Source of the DNA: JANQPX01 sp050633905
GTDB lineage: Bacteria > Pseudomonadota > Alphaproteobacteria > Geminicoccales > Geminicoccaceae
Direction of reading: 5' to 3'
Length of the DNA: 64,000 nucleotides
Assembly: GCA_050633905.1 (NCBI GenBank)
Contig: JBOEHJ010000023.1
Location: forward strand, 76,225 to 140,224
Shown here: positions 52,418-61,615 of the stretch, piece by piece
How positions within the stretch are numbered: position 1 is the stretch's first letter
Layout of the letters: every line of letters begins with the position of its first letter
Notes under the pieces: model-generated
Seen by the model: the letters and a program-made list of their open reading frames with translations, nothing else
What the model was told of the DNA's origin: nothing
The model's database searches: none
Position numbers and translations under genes: made by a program

Positions 52418-53929
52418 ATGGAAGGCCTCGGCCACGCTTGGACTGCGCTTACGACGACGCCAGCTATTTTCGCAGCCTTCGGCGGTGTTGCCTGGGGGAT
52501 TCTTGGTGGGGCGCTGCCCGGCATTTCGCCGTCGATCACCATGGCGCTGCTGCTCCCTTTTACCTACACCATGGAGCCGACCACCGCTGTTGTGCTCCTG
52601 GCTTCCACCTATGTCGGTGCTGAATATGGCGGCTCGATCCCGGCGATCCTTATCCGCACGCCTGGCACCAACGCTGCAGCCGCGACCGCGATCGACGGCT
52701 ATGAGATGCACAAACAAGGGAAAGGCGGCGAAGCGCTCGGTCTCTCCTTGATCTCTGGCGTGTTTGGCGGGCTGATCGGCATTTTGTGTCTGATCCTTTT
52801 GACCAAGCCGCTTGCGAGCGTTGCCCTCTATTTCACGCCGCCTGCTTATTTTTCGCTTGGTATTCTCGGGCTCAGCGTGATCGCCTCGCTCTCCTCCGGC
52901 TCGCTGGTCAAGGGATTGATGGCCGGCATCGTCGGCTTGATGATCGCGACCGTCGGCACCGATCCCGTCTCTGGCGTCAATCGCTTTACCTATGGCGCAC
53001 CGGAACTCCTTGGAGGCATTCCGTTCATCCTGGTCATGGTCGGCGTCTTCGCGGTTTCCGAACTCTTGATCCAGGCAGGTCAGCCTGAACAACACCAAAA
53101 GGCCGATGGCCGGCAGATGCGGATCGTGCTGCCGAGTTGGGCGCGTTTTCGAAAGCTGACCAAGCCGCAGCTGATCGGCTCCGGCATCGGCGCTTTTGAG
53201 GGCTGTATGCCAGGGGCCGGCGGCACGATTGCCTCCTTCATGGCCTATAACGAGGCGCGTCGCTGGTCGAAAACGCCAGAAAAGTTCGGTAAAGGCTCGG
53301 ATGAGGCGATCGTAGCGCCCGAAGCCGCCAACAATACGGTCGCGGGCACCGCGATCATTCCCGTCCTCTCCTTTGGCATCCCCGGATCAAACTCGACGGC
53401 GATCCTCTTAGGCGGCCTTTTGATCCATGGCTTGCAGCCAGGGCCCCTTTTGTTCGATCAGCACCCTGAAGTCATCTACGGACTGTTCGGCGGCCTCTTG
53501 GTTGCCAATGTCTCGCAGCTGGTGATCGGTATCTTGCTGCTGACGCCAGCGATCTGGCTGGTGAACCGCCCAAAGCCTTACCTGATGGCGGCGATCTATG
53601 CGTTGATCTTTTCTGGGATCTATTCGATCGACCACTCGCTCTTTGATCTCTATCTCGTCCTAATCGCGGGTGCTGTCGGCTATGTGATGCGGCTGCTTGG
53701 ATTTCCGTTTCTCCCGCTGGTGCTTGGTCTCGTGCTTGGCTATCTGATCGAGGCGAATTACCGCCGCTCCCTGCTTCTCACCAGCGGCGAGCACCGGGTC
53801 TTCATCGAAGATCCGATTTCGCTTGGTCTCCTGATCACGGCAGTGATCTTCATCATCGGCTCCATGCTCCGTGATTACCGGGACATCAAAAAGAAAAAGG
53901 AGACGATGGCGGCAGAGGCTGGGTCGTGA
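52418..53929 (+). CDS. tctA: Tripartite tricarboxylate transporter large membrane protein (TctA)
   Basis: This 503-residue protein has about eleven membrane helices and the two TctA signature loops GGALPGISPSITMALLLPF and EGCMPGAGGTIASFMAYNEA, plus VGAEYGGSIPAILIRTPGTN and LSFGIPGSNSTAILLGGLL. It is the transport subunit of the TctCBA carboxylate importer. The stop overlaps the following GTG by four bases (GTGA), so the MmgE/PrpD gene is coupled to it. Confidence 0.94.
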   Translation: MEGLGHAWTALTTTPAIFAAFGGVAWGILGGALPGISPSITMALLLPFTYTMEPTTAVVLLASTYVGAEYGGSIPAILIRTPGTNAAAATAIDGYEMHKQGKGGEALGLSLISGVFGGLIGILCLILLTKPLASVALYFTPPAYFSLGILGLSVIASLSSGSLVKGLMAGIVGLMIATVGTDPVSGVNRFTYGAPELLGGIPFILVMVGVFAVSELLIQAGQPEQHQKADGRQMRIVLPSWARFRKLTKPQLIGSGIGAFEGCMPGAGGTIASFMAYNEARRWSKTPEKFGKGSDEAIVAPEAANNTVAGTAIIPVLSFGIPGSNSTAILLGGLLIHGLQPGPLLFDQHPEVIYGLFGGLLVANVSQLVIGILLLTPAIWLVNRPKPYLMAAIYALIFSGIYSIDHSLFDLYLVLIAGAVGYVMRLLGFPFLPLVLGLVLGYLIEANYRRSLLLTSGEHRVFIEDPISLGLLITAVIFIIGSMLRDYRDIKKKKETMAAEAGS

Positions 53930-55440
53930 TCGAGCATCAGGTCCGCCCACAAAAGCCCGGCGAACGGCTGTCCAAACAGGATCAACTAGCCTGGAAGATA
54001 GCCAAGGTCGCCGCTGATCAAGCACCGCTGGACCCGAAAGCTGCTGACATGGCGGCGATGCGCATCATTGATGACTGGGCCGTTGCCATCGCAGCACTCG
54101 ATCGTCCCTCGGTGATCTCGGCACAAGGGCTGGCGCTTTCCCATCCACGGGAGAACGGCGCCTATTTGATCGGGCTCGGGCGGCGCGCCCGCCTCGATCC
54201 GTTCTGGGCGGGGTATGCGAATGCGACTGCGATCCGCGAGCTGGATTTCAACGATAGTTTCTTTGCGATCGATTCAAGCCATCCCGGCGACGTCATAGGC
54301 CCGATCGCGGCTGTTGCCGAAGCAAGAGGCCTTGATGCAACAACGCTGCTGCGTGGGATCGTCACGGCCTATGAGGTACAGGTCGATCTGGTGAAGGGCA
54401 TCGCGCTTAACCGCTACCGGATCGATCATGTCGCCCATCTAGGGCCTGCGGTTGCAGCTGGGATCGGCGCGATGCTGGGGCTTTCGGCGGAGATCATCTA
54501 TCATGCCGTGAACCTCGCCGCCCAACTCGCCATTTCCACCAGACAGACCCGAAAAGGCGAGATTTCTTCGTACAAGGCCAATGCGCCCGGCCATGTCGGT
54601 CAGATCGCCATGCTCGCCGTCGATCGTGCGATGCGTGGCGAGACCAGCCCGGCTCCTGTCTATGAAGGTGATTACGGTATTCTGGCGATTTTGCTCGGCG
54701 GTCCCGAGAGTGAGGCGGTTGTTCCGCTGCCGGCGCCCGGCGAACCTTTTCGCGCGATCTTGGAGACCTATCCCAAAGAGCATTCAGCGGGGTATCACGG
54801 CCAGGCGCTGATCGATCTTGCTTTCAAAATCCGGGAGAAGATGGGCGAAAGGATCGGTGATGTCGTGGGCATCAAGGATATCACCATCCACACCAAGGAA
54901 CTGACCCATCTGGTGATGGGCTCGGGCGCCGATGATCCCGAAAAATGGGATCCGAAAGCGAGCCGCGAGACGCTTGATCATTCCGCGATGTTCATCTTCA
55001 CAGTCGCCCTTCAGGACGGCTTCTGGGACCATGATACTAGCTACGATCCGACACGGGTATCGCGTCCCGATACCGTAGCGCTCTGGCAAAAAGTGCGCAC
55101 AGTATCCGATCCACTGTGGACCAGCGCGTTTGTTGATCCTGCACCTCTTGAGAAAGCACATGGTGCGACGGTGGTCATTAGCTTTGCGGATGGCGAAACA
55201 GTCGAGGATGAGATCCGTGTCGCCAACGCCCATCCCCGTGGCGAAACGCCCTGGACGTCTTCGGACTATCGAAAGAAGTTCAAGCAGCTCTCACAAGGGC
55301 GCATTGAGGCGGATGAGGCCGAGCATTTTCTTGATCGAGTCGAGGCTTTACCAACAGATCAAACCGGCGACGCCGTTGATTTTGCGATCGATGCCGGCCT
55401 GCCGAAACGGCAAAGGGGCGAACCAGGCCTGTTCGGCTGA
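53926..55440 (+). CDS. MmgE/PrpD family protein 4
   Basis: At 504 residues this is the longest of the four MmgE/PrpD proteins and resembles PrpD (2-methylcitrate dehydratase) more than the others: NATAIRELDFNDSFFAIDSS, HPGDVIGPIAAVAEARGLD, RIDHVAHLGPAVAAGIGAML, YKANAPGHVGQIAMLAVDRA. The GTG start overlaps the tctA stop, so the enzyme probably acts on the imported acid (a tricarboxylate such as citrate, aconitate or methylcitrate). A strong terminator follows. Confidence 0.9.
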   Translation: MIEHQVRPQKPGERLSKQDQLAWKIAKVAADQAPLDPKAADMAAMRIIDDWAVAIAALDRPSVISAQGLALSHPRENGAYLIGLGRRARLDPFWAGYANATAIRELDFNDSFFAIDSSHPGDVIGPIAAVAEARGLDATTLLRGIVTAYEVQVDLVKGIALNRYRIDHVAHLGPAVAAGIGAMLGLSAEIIYHAVNLAAQLAISTRQTRKGEISSYKANAPGHVGQIAMLAVDRAMRGETSPAPVYEGDYGILAILLGGPESEAVVPLPAPGEPFRAILETYPKEHSAGYHGQALIDLAFKIREKMGERIGDVVGIKDITIHTKELTHLVMGSGADDPEKWDPKASRETLDHSAMFIFTVALQDGFWDHDTSYDPTRVSRPDTVALWQKVRTVSDPLWTSAFVDPAPLEKAHGATVVISFADGETVEDEIRVANAHPRGETPWTSSDYRKKFKQLSQGRIEADEAEHFLDRVEALPTDQTGDAVDFAIDAGLPKRQRGEPGLFG

Positions 55441-55446
55441 TACAAA

Positions 55447-55486
55447 AAGCCCGGCGTTGGTTAGAACGCCGGGCTTCTTTTCTTTG
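55447..55486 (+). terminator. Intrinsic terminator of the tct operon
   Basis: AAGCCCGGCGTT (55447-55458) pairs perfectly with AACGCCGGGCTT (55465-55476) around GGTTAG, followed by a T-rich tail (CTTTTCTTT). It ends the tctCBA-prpD-like operon seven bases after its stop. Confidence 0.9.
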
Positions 55487-55563
55487 GCTCTAGCCCCCGC
55501 CCCTTCATCGTTACGACGCTTTCAACGAGCGGATGCGACGTCAATCAACTAATGACGCTGGTA

Positions 55564-56532
55564 TCAGGATGAACCAGGCCCGCGCAATGCCTCCTCGGCA
55601 GACCAGTGACGCTGTAGGCCGGGTATCTCTTCAGAGATATCGATGGTCTTCCAAGACTCGTGAAAACCATCTTCAAGAAGCTTATCATAGCCAGAAAAGA
55701 AACGTTTCGTGAAAAGATCGACCGTAGCGCCACGCGGATGATCTTTCGCCCAATTATAGGTGATCAGGATGGTCGAGACGCCTACAGTCTCGATAACCTG
55801 GCCAGGGCCGACGAGGTCGGGATAAAAGTCGGATGTGATGCTGGTTGGCCTGTAAGTACCACTCACTGCACCACTAGCTGGCACGGATAGAAAGTGAAAC
55901 CCTTCATCGGCGCCAACGCCTTCAAACAAGGAGTTCGGCGCCCCGGTTGTGCGCGCCATCGCGGCGATTTCACCATTGCGCATTTTTTCCAGCGCAATTT
56001 TGTGGTTGAGGTTCGTGACGTCGACCGAAATACCGAGGGCATCGAACACCACACTTGATGTCATCGATGTGCCGGACTCAGTACGTCCAAAATTGACCGT
56101 TTGTCCAGCAAGGTCATAGATCGACTGAATGTCTTTGCGTGCAAGAATATGATACTGCTCTGTACCAAGTGGTGCGATCATCCGAACCGAGCCCTTAATG
56201 CCCGGATAGATCTGGTAGGTATCCATGAACTCGATGACGTCGTGCTGAATAATCGCCATGTCAACGCCGCGCAGATAGAGCAGATCTTCGAATTCCTTGG
56301 CTGAGCCTTGGGACACCATGGGAATGATGCGAAGATCATAGCCGTCGGAAAAAGCGATATCGAGATCATAGGCTTGATCAAGGTCTGTCGAGCCTGGTCG
56401 GCCGGCCATCATGCCGACAACGTGCTTATTCACCTTGTCGCGATTGGTCTCAACGATCCCGGATTGGGCAAACGCCGTACTGGCAAAACTCACTGCCACC
56501 AAGACGCCAGATAACAATGCACTTCTCATCAT
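55564..56532 (-). CDS. TAXI-family TRAP substrate-binding protein
   Basis: A signal peptide (about 22 residues, cleaved after AFA) leads a 322-residue binding protein. KHVVGMMAGRPGSTDLDQAY, GVDMAIIQHDVIEFMDTYQI, DLAGQTVNFGRTESGTSMTS and the C-terminal helices are TAXI-like. AAGGAG nine bases before ATG at 56532 is the ribosome binding site. The matching fused TRAP permease is not in the window. Many TAXI proteins bind glutamate, alpha-ketoglutarate or other acids; some orphans act as sensors. Confidence 0.78.
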   Translation of the reverse strand: MMRSALLSGVLVAVSFASTAFAQSGIVETNRDKVNKHVVGMMAGRPGSTDLDQAYDLDIAFSDGYDLRIIPMVSQGSAKEFEDLLYLRGVDMAIIQHDVIEFMDTYQIYPGIKGSVRMIAPLGTEQYHILARKDIQSIYDLAGQTVNFGRTESGTSMTSSVVFDALGISVDVTNLNHKIALEKMRNGEIAAMARTTGAPNSLFEGVGADEGFHFLSVPASGAVSGTYRPTSITSDFYPDLVGPGQVIETVGVSTILITYNWAKDHPRGATVDLFTKRFFSGYDKLLEDGFHESWKTIDISEEIPGLQRHWSAEEALRGPGSS

Positions 56533-56736
56533 CAAAGATGACTCCTTCCGTTTGATCCGGAACTCGCCGGATATTGATCAAAGATCTACTGGTATTCTAA
56601 AAGTCCCAGAAACCTGCTCGGCAAATCGGCGGCTATCGTACGCCATCGACGCATGCAAGCAGAAGCCGACACTGCCCATCATCATTCCAGTCAATAGACG
56701 CTTTTACTGATGGATCGCTCGGCCTAATTGATCCCG

Positions 56737-57228
56737 CTACATCGTGGCATTCTGCGGGGCTGTCTCGTCTTCTGGGACGGCGTCGACGTTATCAGGTGTC
56801 GGCGTCGTTGTTGGTTCCGCTGGTGAAAACTGCTCCTCCAACACTGGTTCTGATGGAGACACTTTCGGCCCTCCTGCCGCGACACCTAAATCCAGAACAG
56901 CGATGATGATGCCATCACGCACTGTTATGTTTTGACTACCGACGCGTACAACGATCTCGTTATCGCTCCAGCTGACATACTCCCCCTGGATCGGCGTGCT
57001 ACCGTCGATATCGACTTGAATCTGCACGATCGATTTCAGCGGCACGAGCTCAAACCCGCTTCCCCTAAGCTTTATCTTCAGCGTGTTAACCCCGGCAGCA
57101 ATCACTTCACCGACGAGCTCATTGCCATCATCAGTGATAAGCAATGTTTGAGATGCTGACGGCATAATAGCCGTCAGAAAAAACAAGGCCGACATGAAAG
57201 AGGAGGCTATCACCCGCTGACGGCACAT
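56737..57228 (-). CDS. Secreted protein with SH3/Sm-like beta domain, function unknown
   Basis: An N-terminal signal peptide (about 26 residues, ending PSASQ) precedes a beta-rich unit LLITDDGNELVGEVIAAGVN, then IQGEYVSWSDNEIVVRVGSQ, and a Pro/Thr/Glu-rich C-terminal tail of about 40 residues. The middle looks like two short SH3- or Sm-like barrels. I do not recognise the family. The start signal is weak. The gene is separate from the neighbouring TAXI gene (about 200 bases) and is preceded by about 250 bp of AT-rich DNA. Confidence 0.65.
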   Translation of the reverse strand: MCRQRVIASSFMSALFFLTAIMPSASQTLLITDDGNELVGEVIAAGVNTLKIKLRGSGFELVPLKSIVQIQVDIDGSTPIQGEYVSWSDNEIVVRVGSQNITVRDGIIIAVLDLGVAAGGPKVSPSEPVLEEQFSPAEPTTTPTPDNVDAVPEDETAPQNATM

Positions 57229-57485
57229 TACTCAGACCCCAAAACAAACAAACCGCTGATTTTGCCTTAATTTTATACGAATTGATGGATTATTAGCACT
57301 TAGTTACCGTTGAGGAAAGTACGTTTTTAATCAATTTCAGCTTCATAGTGCCGAGCCTACCAGCCTAACTGTCCGAAGCATTTGTTGCCGGCATAACATC
57401 GTACCGTATGAGGAAGGCCAGCTCGATGACTTCAGGCAACTCTCGATAAGTTGGCATCCAACTTGCTTCATACCAAGGATACTGT
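57229..57485. other. AT-rich intergenic stretch
   Basis: About 257 bases without a supported gene, AT-rich next to the 57228 start, probably holding that gene's promoter and the promoter driving the riboswitch RNA in the opposite direction. No conserved motif recognised. Confidence 0.5.
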
Positions 57486-57592
57486 GCCTAGGGTTCCGGC
57501 GACAAACTATCGTGTCTGGTCCAAGAGGTGCACCCCCACGAGCTACTTGCGGTCGTGGACCCACGGCGGGACAAAAACCCGGGAGACTCGAA
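57486..57592 (+). ncRNA. Guanidine-I (ykkC subtype 1) riboswitch
   Basis: The aptamer consensus is complete: CTAGGGTTCCGG at the 5' side, CTGGTCCAAGAG in the middle and ACGGCGGGACAAAAACCCGG with GGAGA at the 3' side, with a variable hairpin between. Just downstream, CTCG...GGCCGG and CCGGC...CGAG could form an expression-platform hairpin before the GGAGG ribosome binding site of the next gene. Guanidine-I riboswitches turn on guanidine export, carboxylase and transport genes. The downstream urea-carboxylase-region binding protein fits this ligand rather than ppGpp or PRPP subtypes. Confidence 0.92.
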
Positions 57593-57670
57593 CGGCCGGC
57601 GGTATATTCCGGCGCTAACGAGCCTCCTTGCCGCCATTCTTCGGGTCCCCGATCATCAACGGAGGACCTC

Positions 57671-58372
57671 ATGCGTCGACTGCTCACTATTTTGCCACTC
57701 TGCACATTTCTTGTGCTTTCACCGCTCGCGAAAGCGGAAGCTGAGAGCAGAACCGATTTCAGCATCGCCTGGTCGATCTATGTTGGCTGGATGCCCTGGG
57801 GCTGGGCTGCGGATGAGGGGATCGTCGACAAGTGGGCGGATAAATATGGGATCACCATCGAGGTCGTACAGATCAACGACTATATCGAAAGCATCAACCA
57901 GTTCACGGCCGGCGCATTTGACGGCACCGTCATGACCAATATGGACGCGCTGACCATCCCGGCGGTTGGCGGCGTCGACAGCATCGCTTTGATCGTTGGT
58001 GATTTTTCCAACGGCAATAACGGGATCGTCTCCAAGTCCGCCGCTGATATCGCTGGCTTGAAAGGTGCCTCGGTCAATCTGGTGGAGCTTTCCGTCTCTC
58101 ACGACCTTCTCGCGCGTGCTCTAGAGAGAGCGGGTCTCGCCGAGCGCGATCTGACCGTGGTCAACACGTCGGATGCCGATCTCGTCTCTGTCTTCACCGC
58201 GACCGATGATGTCGAGCATGTGGTCACCTGGAACCCGCTCTTGGCTGACGATGGTCTTCAGAACAAAGAGATCGTCGCGCGTCTTGGCGAGGACGCCAAG
58301 ACGGTTGGCAAGTGGCGTCGCCGCTTTGCCGAACTTGGTCTTGATGGCCTCTTTACCGCGACCCTGTCCTAG
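57671..58372 (+). pseudogene. Guanidine/urea-carboxylase-region ABC binding protein, 3' end replaced by IS630-like sequence
   Basis: The first about 189 codons match the NitT/TauT-type binding protein of urea (guanidine) carboxylase loci: signal peptide, FSIAWSIYVGWMPWGWAADE, VVQINDYIESINQFTAGAFD, DGTVMTNMDALTIPAVGGVD, VNLVELSVSHDLLARALERA and VVTWNP. Right after VTWNP (near 58237) the frame becomes DDGLQNKEIVARLGEDAKT followed by VGKWRRRFAELGLDGL, the helix-turn-helix of an IS630-family transposase, and stops at 58372. The family normally continues for another about 130 residues. No permease or ATPase genes follow. Binding activity is therefore unlikely. A strong GGAGG precedes ATG at 57671. 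Confidence 0.85.
58237..58372 (+). mobile_element. IS630-family transposase remnant
   Basis: About 40 codons (DDGLQNKEIVARLGEDAKTV, then GKWRRRFAELGLDGL) match the N-terminal DNA-binding domain of IS630 transposases. No terminal repeats or further transposase sequence are visible; the 3' end breaks off after GLDGL. Confidence 0.7.
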
Positions 58373-58433
58373 CAACCGTCAGGGCCTAGAGAGACAGTGG
58401 TTCCCTTCATTCCTTGCTTTGGATTGCTCGACA

Positions 58434-59723
58434 CTATCTTTCACGAAAAGCTTCATGGCGCAGTTTTAGAACGGGTTTGATGAGATAGGAAAAAATCGAT
58501 CGGCTGCCGATCTTGACGTCGATGAGCGCCTCCATGCCCGGCTTGATGAGGTAGCTATCACCAGCGGTTTCGAGCTCACTCTTCGACGTCTCGACGATCA
58601 TTTTGAAGTATTGATGACCGGATTGATCGGCCCTGCTATCAGCAGCGACATGCTTGATTGTCCCTTCCAGACCACCATAGCGGAGATAGTCGAAGGTTGA
58701 GATCTTGACCAAAACCGGCTGGCCGACCGCAACATGACCAACATCGACGGGGGAGAGCCTGGCTTCAACCACGAGGGCGTCCCCGCTTGGCACGATCTCC
58801 ATGATGCTGTCGCCGGGTCTGACGATGCCGCCAATAGTATTAAAACGGCTGCGTTTGACGATGCCGTCGATCGGGCTGACGACTTCGCTGCGCTGCATTT
58901 GCGCGTGGGCTTCGGTCAACAACTCCTGTTGACGCCCGATTTCGAGTTCGACTTGAGCAAGTTCGGCGGCGGCATGGCTTCGAAAATGGGTGAGATCCTG
59001 CTGCTCGCGTTCCCGCGCCTCAAGTAAGACCTCGCCAGCCTTTTCATAATCCGCCTCAAGCCCCAAAAGCTCGCCGTGAATGGTCTCGGCCTCACGTTCA
59101 ATATCCAGGAGACGCATGGTGGACATGACACCGGTTTTATGAAGTTTCCGAATCATATCGCGCTGCTGTCGCGCTAAACCGAGCCGTTTCCTGACCGAAA
59201 CCCTGCCGGCGTCGATCGCAGCAATCTCATGCTCTTGTTGCGTGATCCGTTTGCGGATTACCTCGAGATCGCTCTCGAACTGCCGTTGGCGGTTGTCATA
59301 TGTCGCGGTCTCGGCGGCGGCGATATGCGCCTGGCGCTTTGCTGGCGCTTCCGGCAGCTGAAGTGGCGTACCGTCCCGCTGCGCGGTGAGCCTTGCCCGC
59401 TTGATTAAGAGAGCATCCACACGGACGCTCAATTCCTTGGTATTGGTGCCGCCGCTGCCAAGGTCGAGCTGGACCAGCGGCTGGCCCGCCCTGACGATCT
59501 CGCCCTCCTCCACATGGATCGCCGTGATGATGCCGCCTTCCAGATGCTGGACCACCTTCACTTGGCTTTGCGGTACGACCACACCAGTGGTGCTGACGAT
59601 TTCTTCGAGATCAGTTTGGGTGGCCCAGGCAGTACCAGCGGTGAGCAAGCCGATGGCGATCCAGGCGAGCGGCCTCCAGGACGGAAGAGGGAAACGTTCG
59701 AGCAGCTGGTCGAGCTGATTCAT
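58434..59723 (-). CDS. HlyD-family type I secretion adaptor
   Basis: A membrane-fusion protein of 429 residues: one N-terminal membrane helix (PLAWIAIGLLTAGTAWAT, about 17-34), a lipoyl-like half (VVQHLEGGIITAIHVEEGEI), long coiled coil with many Glu/Gln/Arg residues, second lipoyl half (RSEVVSPIDGIVKRSRFN) and a beta-barrel (PGMEALIDVKIG). It links the inner-membrane ABC exporter to the outer-membrane channel. ATG at 59723 overlaps the ABC stop by four bases; the long upstream extension to 59828 is rejected. No TolC gene is in the window. Confidence 0.92.
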   Translation of the reverse strand: MNQLDQLLERFPLPSWRPLAWIAIGLLTAGTAWATQTDLEEIVSTTGVVVPQSQVKVVQHLEGGIITAIHVEEGEIVRAGQPLVQLDLGSGGTNTKELSVRVDALLIKRARLTAQRDGTPLQLPEAPAKRQAHIAAAETATYDNRQRQFESDLEVIRKRITQQEHEIAAIDAGRVSVRKRLGLARQQRDMIRKLHKTGVMSTMRLLDIEREAETIHGELLGLEADYEKAGEVLLEAREREQQDLTHFRSHAAAELAQVELEIGRQQELLTEAHAQMQRSEVVSPIDGIVKRSRFNTIGGIVRPGDSIMEIVPSGDALVVEARLSPVDVGHVAVGQPVLVKISTFDYLRYGGLEGTIKHVAADSRADQSGHQYFKMIVETSKSELETAGDSYLIKPGMEALIDVKIGSRSIFSYLIKPVLKLRHEAFRER

Positions 59724-61615
59724 GCCGCCGCACCTGTTCGTTGTTGTTTGAACAGATGTTGAACGATCTCTTTTCCGGGACCGGCTGCTGCAATAGTCCC
59801 CTCGGCGAGCACCAATACGGTATTGCAAGCACTTAGCAGCGGCTGGCTATGGGTCACCAGAATGACATTGCGCCCCCGACTGAAGTGGCGAAGCTGCAAG
59901 AGGAAATGTTGGGTCGCCTGGCCATCCAGATGAGCATTCGGTTCGTCCAACAGAAGGATAGGCGGGTCGTGGATCAACGCGCGGGCCAAGGCAATACGCT
60001 GCCGCTGACCGGCGGAGAACCGACAGCCATGTTCGCCAACCTCGGTTCCATAACCATCGGGCAGATCGACGATAAAGCGATCGGCATTAGCCCGCCTCGC
60101 GGCGGAAAGTATAGTTCTGTCGTCAATATCATCGGCCAGCTTTGCGATATTATCGCGCACTGTGCCCGCAAAGAGGAAAGGATCTTGTGGTACATAGCCA
60201 ATCCAGCGTGACAGATCACGCCGCCCAAACTGGCGAAGATCGGCGCCGTCCAGCAATACGCGGCCATGATCGGGTGCATACAGGCCCTGCATGATCTTCA
60301 AAAGCGTAGTCTTGCCACTGCCGTTCAGGCCGATGATGCCGTGAACACCGCCAGGTCGCAGCGTGAAGTCGATGCCACGCAGCACTTGATCGTGGTCGGA
60401 CTCATAGCCGAAACTGACACCATCCAAGGCAAGCTCGCCACGTGGACGCTCTCTTTTAACCGCGCTTTCTTCCTGATCCGCTGCCTCGGCCAGAAGATCG
60501 TTTATCCTGATCCCAGCTTCGCGGAAACGAGAGGCCGTGCGCCAAAGACCGATCAACTGAACCAGTGGCTGGACCACGCGAGCGGCCAGCATATTGGCCG
60601 CGATCAAGCCGCCGATGGTGAGCTGCCCCTGAACGATGGCCAACGCGCCAATGGCGGTCATGCTGACCGTCGTCATCATGGCAAGGGCGGTGGAAAGATT
60701 GGTAAACATGTCAACGCGGCTGCCGCGCATCAGCGAAGACCTGATCAGGTCTGCCTGCGAGGCATCCCATGCGCCATGGAGAGCACCGCCCATACCGAGC
60801 GCCTTCGCCGTAACCCGGCCACGGACGACCTGGGCGCTCAAAAACTGCCGTTGGTCAAAGCTGATCTGTTCCTTCTTGCTGGCGGCACCGACCACCGATG
60901 AGGACAAAGCCGCCACCGCGACGTAAACAGGCACAAGGGCGGTGAGCAACCAGGCAATCGGCTGGGCGACCAGCCAGATCACCATGATGAAGAGCAGAAT
61001 GAACGGCAGGTCCACCAAGAGGATCGTTGCTGGGCCTGCAACCGTATCGCGTACTGTTTCGTGATCGCGCAACAGCCGATCCCAATCAGCATCGCTCTGG
61101 GCTTCAAGGCGCCTTAGCGGCAGGTTGGTCAGCTTGTCGAACAGGGCACGGATGAGACCGATATCAACACGAAGCGCGATCATCTGCACGAGGCGGCTAC
61201 GTGCCTGCCGAAGGACGAAATCAAAGGCGAGCGCAATGACCACGCCGATAACCAAGCCGCCGAGCGTCGCGAGACCGCCGTGAAAGACGACGCGGTCATA
61301 GACCTGGAGGACGAAGATGGGCACCGCTAGGGAAAGCAGGTTGATGACCAATGATAGGACGGCCAGCTCCCCGATCCGCTTCTTGAGCGGATGCATCGCG
61401 AGACCAGCCACGCTTGTCTGTTGCTTTAGCTTCGGATCTATGGGCTCCGGCGAGGAAGGTGCGGTGTCATGTTCGTGGTTTTGTCTTCCTGGGAGGCATT
61501 GCATTACCTTTTCCAGCGGCATCAACCCAGAGGCCGGCCAGCAACGGAGGACCATGGCACGAAGGCGATCGATCTTGGCCCTGGCGTTGTCTGCCGCGTC
61601 GGACGGTAGCGTCAT
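59720..61615 (-). CDS. Type I secretion ABC transporter (permease/ATPase fusion)
   Basis: The 631-residue protein has a membrane domain (about 85-350) beginning LAVLSLVINLLSLAVPIFVL with QVYDRVV, and a C-terminal ATPase: Walker A GLNGSGKTT, signature FSAGQRQRIALARAL, Walker B ILLLDEPNAHL and H-loop VTHSQ. There is no C39 peptidase domain; the N-terminal about 75 residues are poorly conserved. The signature differs from LSGGQ as in other type I exporters of large adhesins. It overlaps both neighbours by four bases. Confidence 0.93.
   Translation of the reverse strand: MTLPSDAADNARAKIDRLRAMVLRCWPASGLMPLEKVMQCLPGRQNHEHDTAPSSPEPIDPKLKQQTSVAGLAMHPLKKRIGELAVLSLVINLLSLAVPIFVLQVYDRVVFHGGLATLGGLVIGVVIALAFDFVLRQARSRLVQMIALRVDIGLIRALFDKLTNLPLRRLEAQSDADWDRLLRDHETVRDTVAGPATILLVDLPFILLFIMVIWLVAQPIAWLLTALVPVYVAVAALSSSVVGAASKKEQISFDQRQFLSAQVVRGRVTAKALGMGGALHGAWDASQADLIRSSLMRGSRVDMFTNLSTALAMMTTVSMTAIGALAIVQGQLTIGGLIAANMLAARVVQPLVQLIGLWRTASRFREAGIRINDLLAEAADQEESAVKRERPRGELALDGVSFGYESDHDQVLRGIDFTLRPGGVHGIIGLNGSGKTTLLKIMQGLYAPDHGRVLLDGADLRQFGRRDLSRWIGYVPQDPFLFAGTVRDNIAKLADDIDDRTILSAARRANADRFIVDLPDGYGTEVGEHGCRFSAGQRQRIALARALIHDPPILLLDEPNAHLDGQATQHFLLQLRHFSRGRNVILVTHSQPLLSACNTVLVLAEGTIAAAGPGKEIVQHLFKQQRTGAAA

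Noticed and set aside
56411..56710. 99-codon plus-strand frame beside the TAXI gene
   Set aside because: Mostly antisense to the signal-peptide region and promoter; no family similarity.
57512..57670. Extension of the guanidine binding-protein frame upstream
   Set aside because: It would translate through the riboswitch aptamer; the signal peptide and GGAGG fix the start at 57671.
59849..60211. 120-codon plus-strand frame opposite the type I ABC ATPase
   Set aside because: Antisense to Walker motifs, no independent support.
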